Positions 50,301-57,960 of a stretch of 64,000 nucleotides of DNA are shown piece after piece. How positions within the stretch are numbered: position 1 is the first letter of the stretch; each line of letters begins with the position of its first letter. Source of the stretch: Budorcas taxicolor (taxonomy: Eukaryota; Chordata; Mammalia; Artiodactyla; Bovidae); assembly GCF_023091745.1 (NCBI RefSeq), contig NC_068926.1, forward strand, positions 70,182,001 to 70,246,000, written 5' to 3'. A model generated the notes under the pieces. That model did no database searches and was not told where the DNA came from. It was given only the letters and a program-made list of their open reading frames with translations. Position numbers and translations under genes: made by a program.

Positions 50301-51652
50301 AGGGAGGGTGGGAGCATCGAGTCCTTCCAGGGGCCGGCGTCACCAGGAGGGAGGGGAGGGGGACTGGAGCACCTTTCTCAGGGAAGGGGTGAAAGCTTGG
50401 GACAGCTGGCAGCGGCTGCTCCAGTGGTGGGGGCCCTCTGGCGGGGTCGGGTGTAGAAGAGGGCAAGGCCAGGTGAGCTGGCCCCAGCAGGCGCAGGGAA
50501 CCCCGGCTCCCCACCTTCCGCCCACTTCCCTGGTCAGTGTTCACCTCTCCTTTACAGCGATCAGCCCAGCCGGTGACGCCTGGGCTTCCGTCCCCGGTCC
50601 CTCCGTCCCTGGCCGGTGTCCCCAGCCCCCGCCTGCTCCTTCCTGAGGACTTCAAGGGCACCAGGCCTGGGCCTGGCTCTGACCCTGCAGGTGTTTACCG
50701 CGGGCCTGTCAGTGCCTTGAGAGGGGGCGCCCCCCCCGGCAGCTCGGCTCATCCTGGACTGAGCCAGGAAGCTAGCCGAAATCAAGCCTGTTCCCCTGTG
50801 GGCACTGGCCACAGCGACGTGGAGGCTGAGCTTGAGGGTATCCGGCAGCAGCTGCAGGACTACCAGACCACGAGGCAGAACCTCAGGTGAGACCACGGCA
50901 CTCGTGCCGCCCCACCGAGGGGACCAACTGGGGAGCTGTGTCCCCGGGGACAGCCCCGCAGGCAGGCAGAGCAGCTCCCCGCTCAGTCCAGCTCGTTTAG
51001 GTCCAGGGTGGTCTCACCTTCAGGGACCTGAGGGCGTAATGCTCAGGAGGAGCTGAGCAGAACTTTACACCCATCTGTGCCCCTGGAAGCCAGTGGTCTG
51101 CGTGGTATGTTGTCACTCATGCGGGATGGTGCCCTGCATGTGCCCTCTGGGTCCACGGCCAGCCTCCCGCACGCCCGGGGGCCTCCACATGGGCAGCAGC
51201 CTTGACTGGAGGGAAGGACTTGGGTCCCCCAAGGCCTGCTCTGCACAGGCTGAGGATGGTCGGGGAGCCTCTCTGCCTCCGCCCACGGCAGAAGCGGGTG
51301 TGCTTGTCCCCAGGCTCTGCCTGGGCAAAGCCAGGCAGCAGTTGCCTTACGCCCGCAGGTCCTGCCAGCGGCAAGCGCACAGCCTGAGGCGGTGGCTAGA
51401 GCTGAGCAGGGAGGAGCCCCGGGCTGAGGACCAGGAAGCTGAGCAGCAGGTTCAGGAGGAGCTGCGGAAGGTGAGGCGTGGGCGGCTGGGACGGCTGGGA
51501 CGGCTCCTGGGCTGGGCTTCCTCTCAGCTGGCCCCCCGTCCCCCCAGGTGGAGGTGCAGATCCAGCAGCTGGCCCACGAGCTGCAGGCCCGGCGCCAGCC
51601 CGTCCACACCTGCATCGCTCGGGTCCAGGCCCTGCGGCGGGCTCTGTGCTAG
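2298..51652 (+). CDS. SFI1: SFI1 centrin-binding protein, 27 exons (5' end outside window)
   Basis: Twenty-seven exons, listed one by one below, join with every split codon in phase and no internal stop. They give about 1,131 residues ending at a TAG. From memory the human protein has about 1,240 residues, so roughly the first 110-125 are encoded before the window. The chain repeats a pattern of about 23-35 residues with paired tryptophans and basic/Gln-rich helices (for example FQTWKTY, AWKSWL, FWNLW-like VWNLW, RWAWTRW). In yeast and vertebrate Sfi1 such helices each bind one centrin. After residue 790 comes a Pro/Ala-rich linker, then a C-terminal coiled-coil-like tail (about 1035-1131). 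Sfi1 is a long centrin-coated filament at the yeast spindle-pole half-bridge and at the distal centriole in vertebrates. Exon order and many residues match human SFI1 as I remember it. Nothing suggests a pseudogene. Confidence 0.96.
2484..2713 (+). mobile_element. BOV-A2 SINE
   Basis: Two tandem Bov-A units (each with GCAATGG...CCACTCCAGT and ending in a CGACTGA-like motif) start 90 bases after an SFI1 donor. Confidence 0.8.
2726..2830 (+). mobile_element. tRNA-derived SINE fragment (CHR/SINE2 type)
   Basis: It starts GGAGTTCCCTGGTGGTCTCATGG and has GGGTTCAGTCCCTGGGTCGGGAAC; the tail is degraded. Confidence 0.55.
2831..3723. other. SFI1 intron sequence, nothing recognised
   Basis: No exon with sites in phase and no clear repeat was seen here. 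Confidence 0.4.
3724..3795 (-). mobile_element. BovB LINE 3' end fragment
   Basis: The segment TCAGTTCAGTCGCTCGGTCG to CCAGGCCTCCCTGT matches the last bases of BovB in reverse orientation. Confidence 0.65.
3798..3932 (+). mobile_element. MIR SINE (degraded)
   Basis: The order 'gaggaact-gtggggttacttagccaag-gacaagg-cagtact-caggccc' follows the MIR consensus core. Confidence 0.45.
3994..4202 (-). mobile_element. Bov-tA SINE
   Basis: A reverse copy from GTGAAAGTCGCTCAGTCG to GAGCCACCAGGGAAGCCC. Confidence 0.85.
4605..4727 (-). mobile_element. Bov-tA SINE, truncated, with target-site duplication
   Basis: It is flanked by the 13-base repeat TTAACCTTATATT at 4592-4604 and 4728-4740, so the borders are exact. 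Confidence 0.85.
5193..5310 (+). CDS. SFI1: SFI1 exon 2 of window
   Basis: The acceptor is GCATCTAG and the donor TG|GTGAGT. The first codon completes GAT across the junction. It carries the repeat core AWKSWLIYV and reads through a Gln-rich helix to a Trp codon split with the next exon. Confidence 0.93.
5585..5692 (+). mobile_element. MIR-like SINE (degraded)
   Basis: The 'gagctcaggcaagttactcaagct' core and following bases resemble MIR. Confidence 0.4.
6636..6752 (+). mobile_element. tRNA-derived SINE (CHR/SINE2 type)
   Basis: GACTTCCCTGGGGGTCCAGTGG and GGTCAGGGAACTAAGATCCC are present. Confidence 0.65.
6882..7005 (-). mobile_element. Bov-tA SINE fragment
   Basis: A reverse Bov-A unit: GTGTCTGACTCTGTGAGAC, GGCAAGAATACTGGCG. 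Confidence 0.8.
7214..7316 (+). CDS. SFI1: SFI1 exon 3 of window
   Basis: The acceptor is CTCCGGCAG; the donor CAG|GTGAGT is a strong consensus. It encodes a Trp-rich repeat (WVWWSVW) followed by a basic helix, and ends on a whole codon. Confidence 0.94.
7541..7796 (-). mobile_element. tRNA-derived SINE (CHR/SINE2 type)
   Basis: A reverse copy: GGGTCTTCGTTGCTCTGCGC, GGCTTCTGTTGTTGCAGAGC, ending ACCACCAGGGAAGC. Confidence 0.65.
8126..8203 (+). mobile_element. Bov-tA SINE, 5'-truncated, with target-site duplication
   Basis: The 13-base repeat CTTCTGAAGCAAT at 8113-8125 and 8204-8216 frames a short Bov-A tail. Confidence 0.8.
8305..8438 (-). mobile_element. Bov-tA SINE
   Basis: A reverse copy starting with CTGCTGCTGCTAAGTCGCTTC and ending TTTCCTTCTCCA. 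Confidence 0.85.
8512..8971 (+). mobile_element. BovB LINE, 5'-truncated copy
   Basis: The + strand reads VHLVKAMVFPVVMCG and RIDAFELWC of the BovB reverse-transcriptase C-terminal region, then the 3' end GACTGAACTGAACC. ATTATTAC stands on both sides (just before the start and at 8972-8979). Confidence 0.85.
9685..9785 (+). mobile_element. tRNA-derived SINE (CHR/SINE2 type)
   Basis: TCTTCCCTGGTGGTCTAATGG and CCAATCCCTGGTCCAGGAGATAAGATCCC are present. Confidence 0.6.
9786..10340 (-). mobile_element. Possible old L1 3' remnant
   Basis: AT-rich sequence with phrases typical of ancient L1 3' ends in reverse (for example around 10190-10260). Family and borders are uncertain. Confidence 0.35.
10365..10672 (-). 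mobile_element. tRNA-derived SINE (CHR/SINE2 type)
   Basis: A reverse copy ending TTTACCATTGAGCCACCAGGGAAGCC. Confidence 0.65.
11215..11412 (-). mobile_element. tRNA-derived SINE fragment (CHR/SINE2 type)
   Basis: A reverse copy with GGATCCTCCTGGATCCGGGATC and CTGCAGGTGGATTCTTTACCAC. Confidence 0.6.
11834..12034 (+). mobile_element. Bov-tA SINE
   Basis: GGCTTCCCAGCCCAGTGGTAAAG head, Bov-A body, and GAACGACTGATCATGCATGC end. Confidence 0.85.
12055..14179. other. SFI1 intron sequence, mostly unrecognised
   Basis: A possible MIR core lies at about 12060-12160. Otherwise I saw no repeat I can name and no exon with plausible splice sites. It is AT-rich with a poly-A run near 13688. Confidence 0.4.
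14180..14276 (+). mobile_element. tRNA-derived SINE fragment (CHR/SINE2 type)
   Basis: TACTTCTCTGGTGGTCCAGTGG and CTGGTCAGGGAACTAGATCC. It abuts the mariner end. Confidence 0.6.
14283..15703 (-). mobile_element. Hsmar1-like mariner DNA transposon, dead
   Basis: Its ends are inverted repeats: GGTTGGTGCAGCAGTAATGGTGG at the left and the complement of TTGGTGCAAAAGTGACTGTGG at the right, each next to TA. On the - strand 15512 downward encodes a mariner transposase start (MEMLLDKKQIRAVFLFKFK, then ARNINN and QWWFKKYCKGDKSLEDEE), which is the helix-turn-helix DNA-binding domain of the Hsmar1 group. A Bov-tA SINE splits the coding region and the distal DDE part is out of frame. Length without the SINE is about 1.29 kb, close to the family's full size. 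Confidence 0.88.
15147..15276 (-). mobile_element. Bov-tA SINE nested in the mariner
   Basis: It is flanked by the exact 10-base repeat GATCCTCTCA at 15137-15146 and 15277-15286, so it entered after the mariner. Confidence 0.9.
15704..16705. other. SFI1 intron sequence, nothing recognised
   Basis: There is a short TTTA repeat at about 15759-15776. The rest, including a G-rich stretch near 16090-16160, shows no gene or repeat I can name. Confidence 0.4.
16706..16936 (-). mobile_element. tRNA-derived SINE (CHR/SINE2 type)
   Basis: A reverse copy: GGTCTTTGTTGCTGCGCCCG, GGCGGCTTCTCTTGTTGCAG, then a degraded ACTGGACCA end. Confidence 0.65.
17140..17336 (-). mobile_element. Bov-tA SINE
   Basis: A reverse copy from GTGAAAGTCACTCAGTCG to GAGCTATCAGGGAAGCCCCC, bordered by ACCCTGA on both sides. 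Confidence 0.85.
17337..18151. other. SFI1 intron sequence, nothing recognised
   Basis: No repeat or exon was identified. Confidence 0.4.
18152..18450 (-). mobile_element. tRNA-derived SINE (CHR/SINE2 type)
   Basis: A reverse copy ending TTCTTTACCACCGGACCTCCAGGGAAGTCCC, about 180 bases before SFI1 exon 4. Confidence 0.65.
18635..18791 (+). CDS. SFI1: SFI1 exon 4 of window
   Basis: The acceptor is GGTTTTCAG and the donor C|GTGAGT. It holds two repeats, with AWSRWQEQ at the start and LRAWLEYLQ near the end. The preceding intron, 11.3 kb, is the longest in the window. Confidence 0.95.
19441..19454 (+). repeat. Short TG microsatellite
   Basis: Seven TG units in an SFI1 intron. Confidence 0.7.
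19508..19863 (-). mobile_element. tRNA-derived SINE split by an L1 3' piece
   Basis: The left part (GCCACGAGGCACGTGAGATC to about 19592) and right part (about 19810 to ACCACCAAGGAAATCCC) form one reverse SINE, separated by L1-like sequence. Confidence 0.6.
19593..19808 (-). mobile_element. L1 3' untranslated fragment nested in a SINE
   Basis: It has the phrases of the ruminant L1 3' end in reverse: ACTCAGCCATACATACACATG and TATACAGTAGGTCCTTGCTG. GAAGTC occurs at both edges. Confidence 0.6.
19948..20062 (+). mobile_element. tRNA-derived SINE fragment (CHR/SINE2 type)
   Basis: GGGGACTCCGTGGGAGTCCAG and GATCCCTGGGTGGGGAACTAA are present. Confidence 0.55.
20063..20951. other. SFI1 intron sequence, nothing recognised
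   Basis: No exon in phase and no clear repeat was seen before exon 5. Confidence 0.4.
20952..21113 (+). CDS. SFI1: SFI1 exon 5 of window
   Basis: The acceptor is CTGTTGCAG. The donor GTATCC has GT but a poor +4 to +6 context. Repeat cores are FCAWRRAW and LAHWKH. Phase agrees on both sides: the Gln codon splits at the start and a Tyr codon splits at the end. Confidence 0.92.
21555..21725 (+). mobile_element. MIR SINE
   Basis: It follows the MIR order well: 'cattgagctgttgctacgtg', 'taatcctcatagcagccctg', 'cagatgaggaag'. Confidence 0.65.
21726..22830. other. SFI1 intron sequence, nothing recognised
   Basis: Moderately GC-rich, with long open frames but no splice sites in phase or family resemblance. 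Confidence 0.4.
22831..22901 (+). CDS. SFI1: SFI1 exon 6 of window
   Basis: A 71-base exon with acceptor CGGGCAG and donor CTG|GTAAGG. It encodes a short acidic then His-rich helix (TEEAERW ... EHHRRGLL). It was found by matching the expected SFI1 order, and its phase fits the exons either side. Confidence 0.9.
22902..23544. other. SFI1 intron sequence, nothing recognised
   Basis: Nothing nameable was seen before the BovB fragment. Confidence 0.35.
23545..24362 (+). mobile_element. BovB LINE, 5'-truncated copy
   Basis: The + strand reads LLMKVEEEGEKAGLEL, PITSWQTDEET, then MVFPVVMYRYDSW and RIDAFELWCWRRLLRVPW, all BovB reverse-transcriptase and following region. Several stops and small duplications break the frame. 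Confidence 0.85.
24363..24753. other. SFI1 intron sequence, nothing recognised
   Basis: A poly-A run at about 24390-24408 may be a retroposon tail. The rest is plain up to the acceptor. Confidence 0.35.
24754..24846 (+). CDS. SFI1: SFI1 exon 7 of window
   Basis: The acceptor is TTTTCACAG and the donor ATG|GTGAGG. It has 31 whole codons with the core FCFKALKDNV and a RRNLAHQQH helix, both very close to human SFI1 as I recall it. Confidence 0.95.
25494..25700 (-). mobile_element. Bov-tA SINE with target-site duplication
   Basis: TATTAACCA at 25485-25493 and 25701-25709 frames a complete reverse copy. Confidence 0.87.
25880..26240 (-). mobile_element. Old L1 3' end (degraded)
   Basis: Phrases such as 'gtggtaaaacacacagaattt', 'cagttcaggggcattaag' and 'tggcaaccactgctttc' are typical of ancient L1 3' ends in reverse. 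Confidence 0.5.
26366..26548 (+). mobile_element. Bov-tA SINE
   Basis: A diverged head (GAGCTTCCTTCACCAGGGTAAAG), then the Bov-A body. Confidence 0.75.
26816..27086 (+). mobile_element. BOV-A2 SINE with target-site duplication
   Basis: Two Bov-A units and an AGCAGCAGCA tail. GGGTCAGGAGAG at 26804-26815 and 27087-27098 flanks it. It ends 56 bases before the acceptor of SFI1 exon 8. Confidence 0.88.
27143..27240 (+). CDS. SFI1: SFI1 exon 8 of window
   Basis: The acceptor is TTTCACTTCAG and the donor AG|GTAGGG. The repeat core is VWNLWQSRLEQ, followed by FLRAAWDH. It ends in a split Arg codon. Confidence 0.95.
27728..27856 (-). mobile_element. tRNA-derived SINE fragment (CHR/SINE2 type)
   Basis: A reverse copy with CGCCAGGGATTGAACC and CCACTGGATTGCCAGGGAATCCCC. 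Confidence 0.6.
28462..28528 (+). CDS. SFI1: SFI1 exon 9 of window
   Basis: A 67-base exon with acceptor TCGTTTCAG and donor CAG|GTACGG. It encodes the repeat core LLRKCFQLWSQ and ends on a whole codon. Confidence 0.94.
28529..31074. other. SFI1 intron, 2.5 kb with little recognised
   Basis: I saw neither a SINE I could place nor an exon with phase. It is noticeably poorer in ruminant SINEs than the neighbouring introns. Confidence 0.35.
31075..31194 (-). mobile_element. tRNA-derived SINE fragment (CHR/SINE2 type)
   Basis: A reverse copy with TTAGTTCCCCAACCAGAGG and CACTGGACTGGCAGGGAGTTCCC. Confidence 0.55.
31333..31990 (-). mobile_element. BovB LINE, 5'-truncated copy
   Basis: The - strand reads VHLVKAMVFPVVMYRSESW, RTDAFELWCWGRLLRVP and ITDSMDVSLGKFQEVV, the C-terminal part of BovB ORF2, with the 3' end at 31333. 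Confidence 0.87.
32045..32712 (-). mobile_element. L1 LINE 3' untranslated region
   Basis: It reads the ruminant L1 3' end in reverse: 'ccatacagcagtgcaaatcagcc', 'ggctgagtaatattc', 'catctgttgatggacatttcgg', 'tcagggtatatgcccagtag'. Confidence 0.75.
33195..33325 (+). CDS. SFI1: SFI1 exon 10 of window
   Basis: The acceptor is TTCCCCTCAG and the donor CAG|GTACCC. Repeat cores are ALPAAFQAWRRLW and RWHQQQ. The exon ends with two bases of a split Arg codon. Confidence 0.95.
33735..33907 (-). mobile_element. tRNA-derived SINE (CHR/SINE2 type)
   Basis: A reverse copy with GGCATGTGGGATCTTAGTTCC and AGGCCACCAGGGAAGTTCC. The middle is partly duplicated (AACCAGGGATC and AACCGGGGACC). Confidence 0.65.
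34306..34887 (-). mobile_element. BovB LINE, 582 bp, with target-site duplication
   Basis: TATGACTTGGT at 34295-34305 and 34888-34898 frames the copy. The - strand is almost free of stops: ITLPTKVRLVKAMVFPVVM, RIDAFELWCWRRLLRVPW, SNQSILKEISPG. This is a young 5'-truncated insertion. Confidence 0.92.
34899..35799. other. SFI1 intron sequence, nothing recognised
   Basis: Between the BovB and MIR copies I saw no exon in phase and no repeat I can name. Confidence 0.35.
35800..35988 (+). mobile_element. MIR SINE
   Basis: A clear MIR 3' half: 'ctgggcaagtcactcagtctctctgagccccagtttcctc' and 'aaaatggagat'. Confidence 0.75.
36235..36830 (-). mobile_element. Old L1 3' end (degraded)
   Basis: Typical reverse phrases such as 'ttgagctgaaatttacatac' and 'ttgggtagataccttgaagtag'. 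Borders are approximate. Confidence 0.5.
36842..37162 (-). mobile_element. tRNA-derived SINE (CHR/SINE2 type)
   Basis: A reverse copy from GTGCTGGGTCTTCGCTGC to CACTGGACTGCCAGGGAAGCCCC. Confidence 0.7.
37266..37791 (-). mobile_element. BovB LINE split by Bov-tA SINEs
   Basis: BovB 3' sequence at 37266-37446 stops within CATGACTCCTGGGAAACC and resumes at 37739 with CAGCCTTGACTGATTAGAGC, the next BovB bases. An internal deletion also removes part of the copy near 37395. Confidence 0.75.
37449..37738 (-). mobile_element. Two Bov-tA SINE units nested in BovB
   Basis: A complete reverse Bov-tA (to GAGCCACCAGGGAAGC at about 37636) is followed by a second partial unit to TGTCAGGGAAGCCCA. Confidence 0.8.
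37952..38033 (+). CDS. SFI1: SFI1 exon 11 of window
   Basis: The acceptor is GATTCTTTCAG and the donor ATG|GTGAGT. The core is LEKQVFALWCQK with a basic helix ending LAERM. Just after this exon the region becomes GC-rich with short introns. Confidence 0.95.
38358..38536 (+). CDS. SFI1: SFI1 exon 12 of window
   Basis: The acceptor is CCTGCCGCAG and the donor GA|GTGAGT. Two repeats have cores SWSTWRQQ and VFCVWREG, with a Gln/His-rich spacer between them. Confidence 0.95.
39228..39303 (+). CDS. SFI1: SFI1 exon 13 of window
   Basis: The acceptor is CTCCCTGCAG and the donor GAG|GTGAGG. It encodes RAARFH and the core LLRWAWTRWRE, nearly identical to human SFI1 as I recall it. Confidence 0.95.
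39570..39715 (+). mobile_element. MIR-like SINE (degraded)
   Basis: 'catgtcatcctcacagccctctaagaa', 'tttacagaggaggatgctg' and 'ttaataaccactttactcaagctcc' fit MIR. Confidence 0.45.
39781..39876 (+). CDS. SFI1: SFI1 exon 14 of window
   Basis: The acceptor is CCTCTCCGCAG and the donor GGG|GTACGC. It has 32 whole codons with the helix WQKLARADLHRQH and the core MHRALQTWG. Confidence 0.94.
40238..40314 (+). CDS. SFI1: SFI1 exon 15 of window
   Basis: The acceptor is GCCTGCAG and the donor CG|GTAAGT. It encodes a VYQSQVRSVL helix and ends in a split Arg codon. Confidence 0.94.
40995..41097 (+). CDS. SFI1: SFI1 exon 16 of window
   Basis: The acceptor is TGCCCACAG and the donor AAG|GTGAGC. The core is LHRWRENTVAQ, then AHYRRTLCSK. 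Confidence 0.95.
41098..42195. other. SFI1 intron sequence, nothing recognised
   Basis: GC-rich, with several long open frames on both strands but no splice pair in phase with the neighbouring exons and no recognisable repeat. Confidence 0.4.
42196..42292 (+). CDS. SFI1: SFI1 exon 17 of window
   Basis: The acceptor is CCCCTCAG and the donor G|GTAAGT. The core is LLEWREAVSVQ. The 4.5-kb intron that follows carries a large BovB fragment. Confidence 0.95.
42306..44597 (-). mobile_element. BovB LINE, 2.3 kb, ORF2 remnant
   Basis: This is the longest mobile element in the window. The - strand runs from near the end of the endonuclease part (about 44590) through reverse transcriptase (43264-42851: DMEQWTGSKLGKEYIKAVY, LDEAQAGIKVARRNIN, LLMKVKEESEKTGLKLNIQ) to the 3' end at 42306. 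The active-site motif, normally YADD, reads YAFD at about 43070, and the frame is broken in several places. It cannot make an active enzyme. Confidence 0.92.
44598..46522. other. SFI1 intron sequence, nothing recognised
   Basis: GC-rich, with open frames by composition only. There is no exon between exons 17 and 18, since they join directly in phase. Confidence 0.45.
46523..46733 (+). mobile_element. Bov-tA SINE
   Basis: AGGGCTTCCCAGGGGGCTAG head to GACTGAACGACTTAGCACGC end. It lies 55 bases before SFI1 exon 18. Confidence 0.85.
46789..46949 (+). CDS. SFI1: SFI1 exon 18 of window
   Basis: The acceptor is CTGTCTCAG and the donor AGG|GTGAGG. Repeat cores are LRTWFRCWRD and EALARWKVHH, with a basic QRLQMERAVRH helix between them. 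Confidence 0.95.
47400..47474 (+). CDS. SFI1: SFI1 exon 19 of window
   Basis: The acceptor is TCTCCGCAG and the donor CAG|GTGGGC. It has 25 codons with the core ACFHQWRRQ. Confidence 0.94.
47972..48046 (+). CDS. SFI1: SFI1 exon 20 of window
   Basis: The acceptor is TGGCCCGTAG and the donor AAG|GTAACG. It has 25 codons with the core ARALWFWAFSLQAK, which is highly conserved. Confidence 0.95.
48135..48311 (+). CDS. SFI1: SFI1 exon 21 of window
   Basis: The acceptor is CTCTCCCTGGAG and the donor CAG|GTGGGC. The 88-base intron before it is very short. The core is AWAAWRGLV, followed by a long basic and Gln-rich helix. Confidence 0.94.
48399..48661 (+). CDS. SFI1: SFI1 exon 22 of window
   Basis: The acceptor is CTAGTTGCAG and the donor CT|GTGAGT. 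The last Trp repeat (CATLWKQKALG) is followed by the start of a Pro/Ser/Ala-rich, probably disordered linker containing RRVTFERP. Confidence 0.94.
49164..49268 (+). CDS. SFI1: SFI1 exon 23 of window
   Basis: The acceptor is GTCTCTTCCCAG and the donor GG|GTAGGT. It encodes ARKQPRRPSFL within the linker, a motif I recognise from human SFI1. Phase fits both neighbours, which rules out the longer open frames in this GC-rich stretch. Confidence 0.88.
49365..49551 (+). CDS. SFI1: SFI1 exon 24 of window
   Basis: The acceptor is CCCCACTCAG and the donor TGG|GTAAGA. This is Pro-rich linker. The motif PPPTAHPSPELL resembles the human linker and fixes the frame among three open ones. Confidence 0.87.
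49552..50557. other. SFI1 intron sequence, nothing recognised
   Basis: GC-rich, with no repeat named and no additional exon required by phase. Confidence 0.4.
50558..50886 (+). CDS. SFI1: SFI1 exon 25 of window
   Basis: The acceptor is CTCCTTTACAG and the donor AG|GTGAGA. At 329 bases it is the longest coding exon here. It has a Pro-rich linker with RLLLPEDFKGTR, then the start of the tail (VEAELEGIRQQLQDYQTT). Confidence 0.93.
51359..51470 (+). CDS. SFI1: SFI1 exon 26 of window
   Basis: The acceptor is TTACGCCCGCAG and the donor AAG|GTGAGG. It encodes SLRRWLELSREEP and an acidic/Gln heptad-like stretch of the tail. Confidence 0.95.
51548..51652 (+). CDS. SFI1: SFI1 last coding exon (27), stop TAG
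   Basis: The acceptor is GTCCCCCCAG. Thirty-four codons end VQALRRALC then TAG, closely matching the human C-terminus as I recall it. The region looks like a coiled coil. Confidence 0.95.
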   Translation: MEVQIQQLAHELQARRQPVHTCIARVQALRRALC

Positions 51653-51696
51653 TCACCACGTCCAGGAACAGAATGCAGAGCAGCAATGTTCTTTAG

Positions 51697-51702
51697 TTTA
51701 TT
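51697..51702 (-). promoter_or_regulatory. PISD polyadenylation signal AATAAA
   Basis: TTTATT on the + strand reads AATAAA on the - strand, about 1.0 kb past the PISD stop. It lies only 14 bases from the SFI1 signal on the other strand, so the two transcripts' 3' ends should overlap. Confidence 0.6.
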
Positions 51703-51715
51703 TCAAAATGTTGCA

Positions 51716-51721
51716 ATTAAA
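51716..51721 (+). promoter_or_regulatory. SFI1 polyadenylation signal ATTAAA
   Basis: This is the common ATTAAA variant, 64 bases after the SFI1 stop. I saw no AATAAA on this strand in the next 300 bases. Confidence 0.6.
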
Positions 51722-52520
51722 TGAATCACTGTTCAGAAGTCTCCCACTTTTCATACAAAAATACTGTGCTACTGATACAGTTGAAAAAGTTCAAATGGCT
51801 TCTCCTGCAGGAGAAATTCACAGCATCCCCAGGAAACATGAAACTTGGCCCTCCCCCCGCCCCCCTCAGGACCTCGTACCTGTTAGTATCTGTTACTTGG
51901 GGACAGGTTTTCTAGGCACTGACAGCCCCCTCCGTCACACACCAAAGACATCAACAAGGCTCGTTTGTTTCCAGTGTAAGCCCCTGATCGACAGCAGCAA
52001 CTTCTGCGTATTTACACAGGCCTGGATGTAGGGAGGGGACACAAGCTCACCCTGGTCCCAGCTGGGCCACCACTGCAGGGGGTCGATATGGGTCCTACCA
52101 GCTCCAGAAGGTCACTCGCCAGGGTCTGCCAAGCACTGAGCCACCAGAGGCCACCCTTGGAAGCTGCTGGCAGAGTCTTGGCAGGTGACGTGTTCAGTCT
52201 CAAGTGCAAAGAGAGAAGGCAGCCTTTCCCAACAAGCAAGGTGGAGCAAACTCGGGGACAGAAAGCAGCTGCAGTATCGGCCCCGGTGTGGGGCCCACAG
52301 TCAGTGCCAGGAGGCACCTCACCCTGTGCAGGGGAAGCAGAGGCGGAGGCCAGAAAGCAGTGACAAGACGAGCAGCAAGAAGGTACCTTAACTACCGCTT
52401 ATCTCAGAACGGAAATTGGGACCAACCGAACGCTCAGCCGGGAGGTAAAAGAGCCAGTTTTTCCGAGACGTTAAAAAGTCTCCAAGAGGGACTCCATCAC
52501 CCTGGCCCAGGCTTTCTCTT

Positions 52521-52547
52521 GGGGGGGTGGGGGGGGCGGGCGGGCGG
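52521..52547 (+). repeat. G-run (possible G-quadruplex)
   Basis: Runs of 7, 8, 3, 3 and 2 G separated by single bases. It lies within the PISD 3' UTR, where the mRNA carries the C-rich complement. Confidence 0.6.
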
Positions 52548-52713
52548 TGACAGCGGTGTAGGGCATGATGGGCTCTGACGACTTTGTCTGCACCCTGGAA
52601 GCAGGGACGGAAGTCACCCAGGTCCTGCCTGGTCAGACCCTGCGGTCCCCTCCCTAGACAGCCTCAGAGGTCCCCTTGAAAAGACCCTCAGCAGCCGCAG
52701 CCATGCAGGAGGC

Positions 52714-57430
<4,717 letters not shown>

Positions 57431-57960
57431 GGTGGGCGGCGCAAGGAGGCGGGGCCGGCGCGCGCCTTTGTCTCTCCTCCTTCCTCCCTTCCCCCCGGGG
57501 CTGCGCTGTCACCGCTCCTCGGCCCGAGGTGGCGGCCGGGGGGACCGCGCCCCGGCTCGGTCCGGTCCGAAGGCTCGGGGGCGCGGGTGAGACGTCGGGG
57601 CTGCTGCAGAGACAGGCGCGGGTCACGGACCTGCTCGGCCCGCTGTGTCCCTGGCCACCTGCCCACTCCCGGCCGGGAGGGGACTCGGCGCCGCCGGGCC
57701 CAAGCGGGAATCCGAGCCCCGCGCTCCGGGCAGGCACCCAGGTCGGCCCCGCCGCCCCTCCCTCGCCGGGACCTGACCCCCTTTCCCTTGCAGGTGACAG
57801 AGTAGCATCTGAGGGGTGAGGGCGCGGCGCTGGGACCCGGCGTCTGGCCTGCTCTGGCCCTCCACCCCTCCCTCCTCAGAAGAGGGGCAGCCCGGCGCCC
57901 TCCCCTCTCTCCCGGGAGGAGCGGCACTGTGGGGCGAGGGCGCCCGGCTCCCAGCCGACG

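Larger units (their letters stand above)
51653..51745 (+). other. SFI1: SFI1 3' untranslated region (very short)
   Basis: Only 63 bases separate the TAG from an ATTAAA signal at 51716-51721. With cleavage 10-30 bases later the 3' UTR would be about 80-100 bases. The downstream end is inferred. Confidence 0.6.
51675..52713 (-). other. PISD: PISD 3' untranslated region
   Basis: This single-exon stretch runs from the PISD stop to the AATAAA at 51702-51697. It has no other gene-like content. It holds a strand-biased run of G on the + strand (C on the mRNA strand) at 52521-52547. The lower end is inferred from the signal. Confidence 0.6.
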
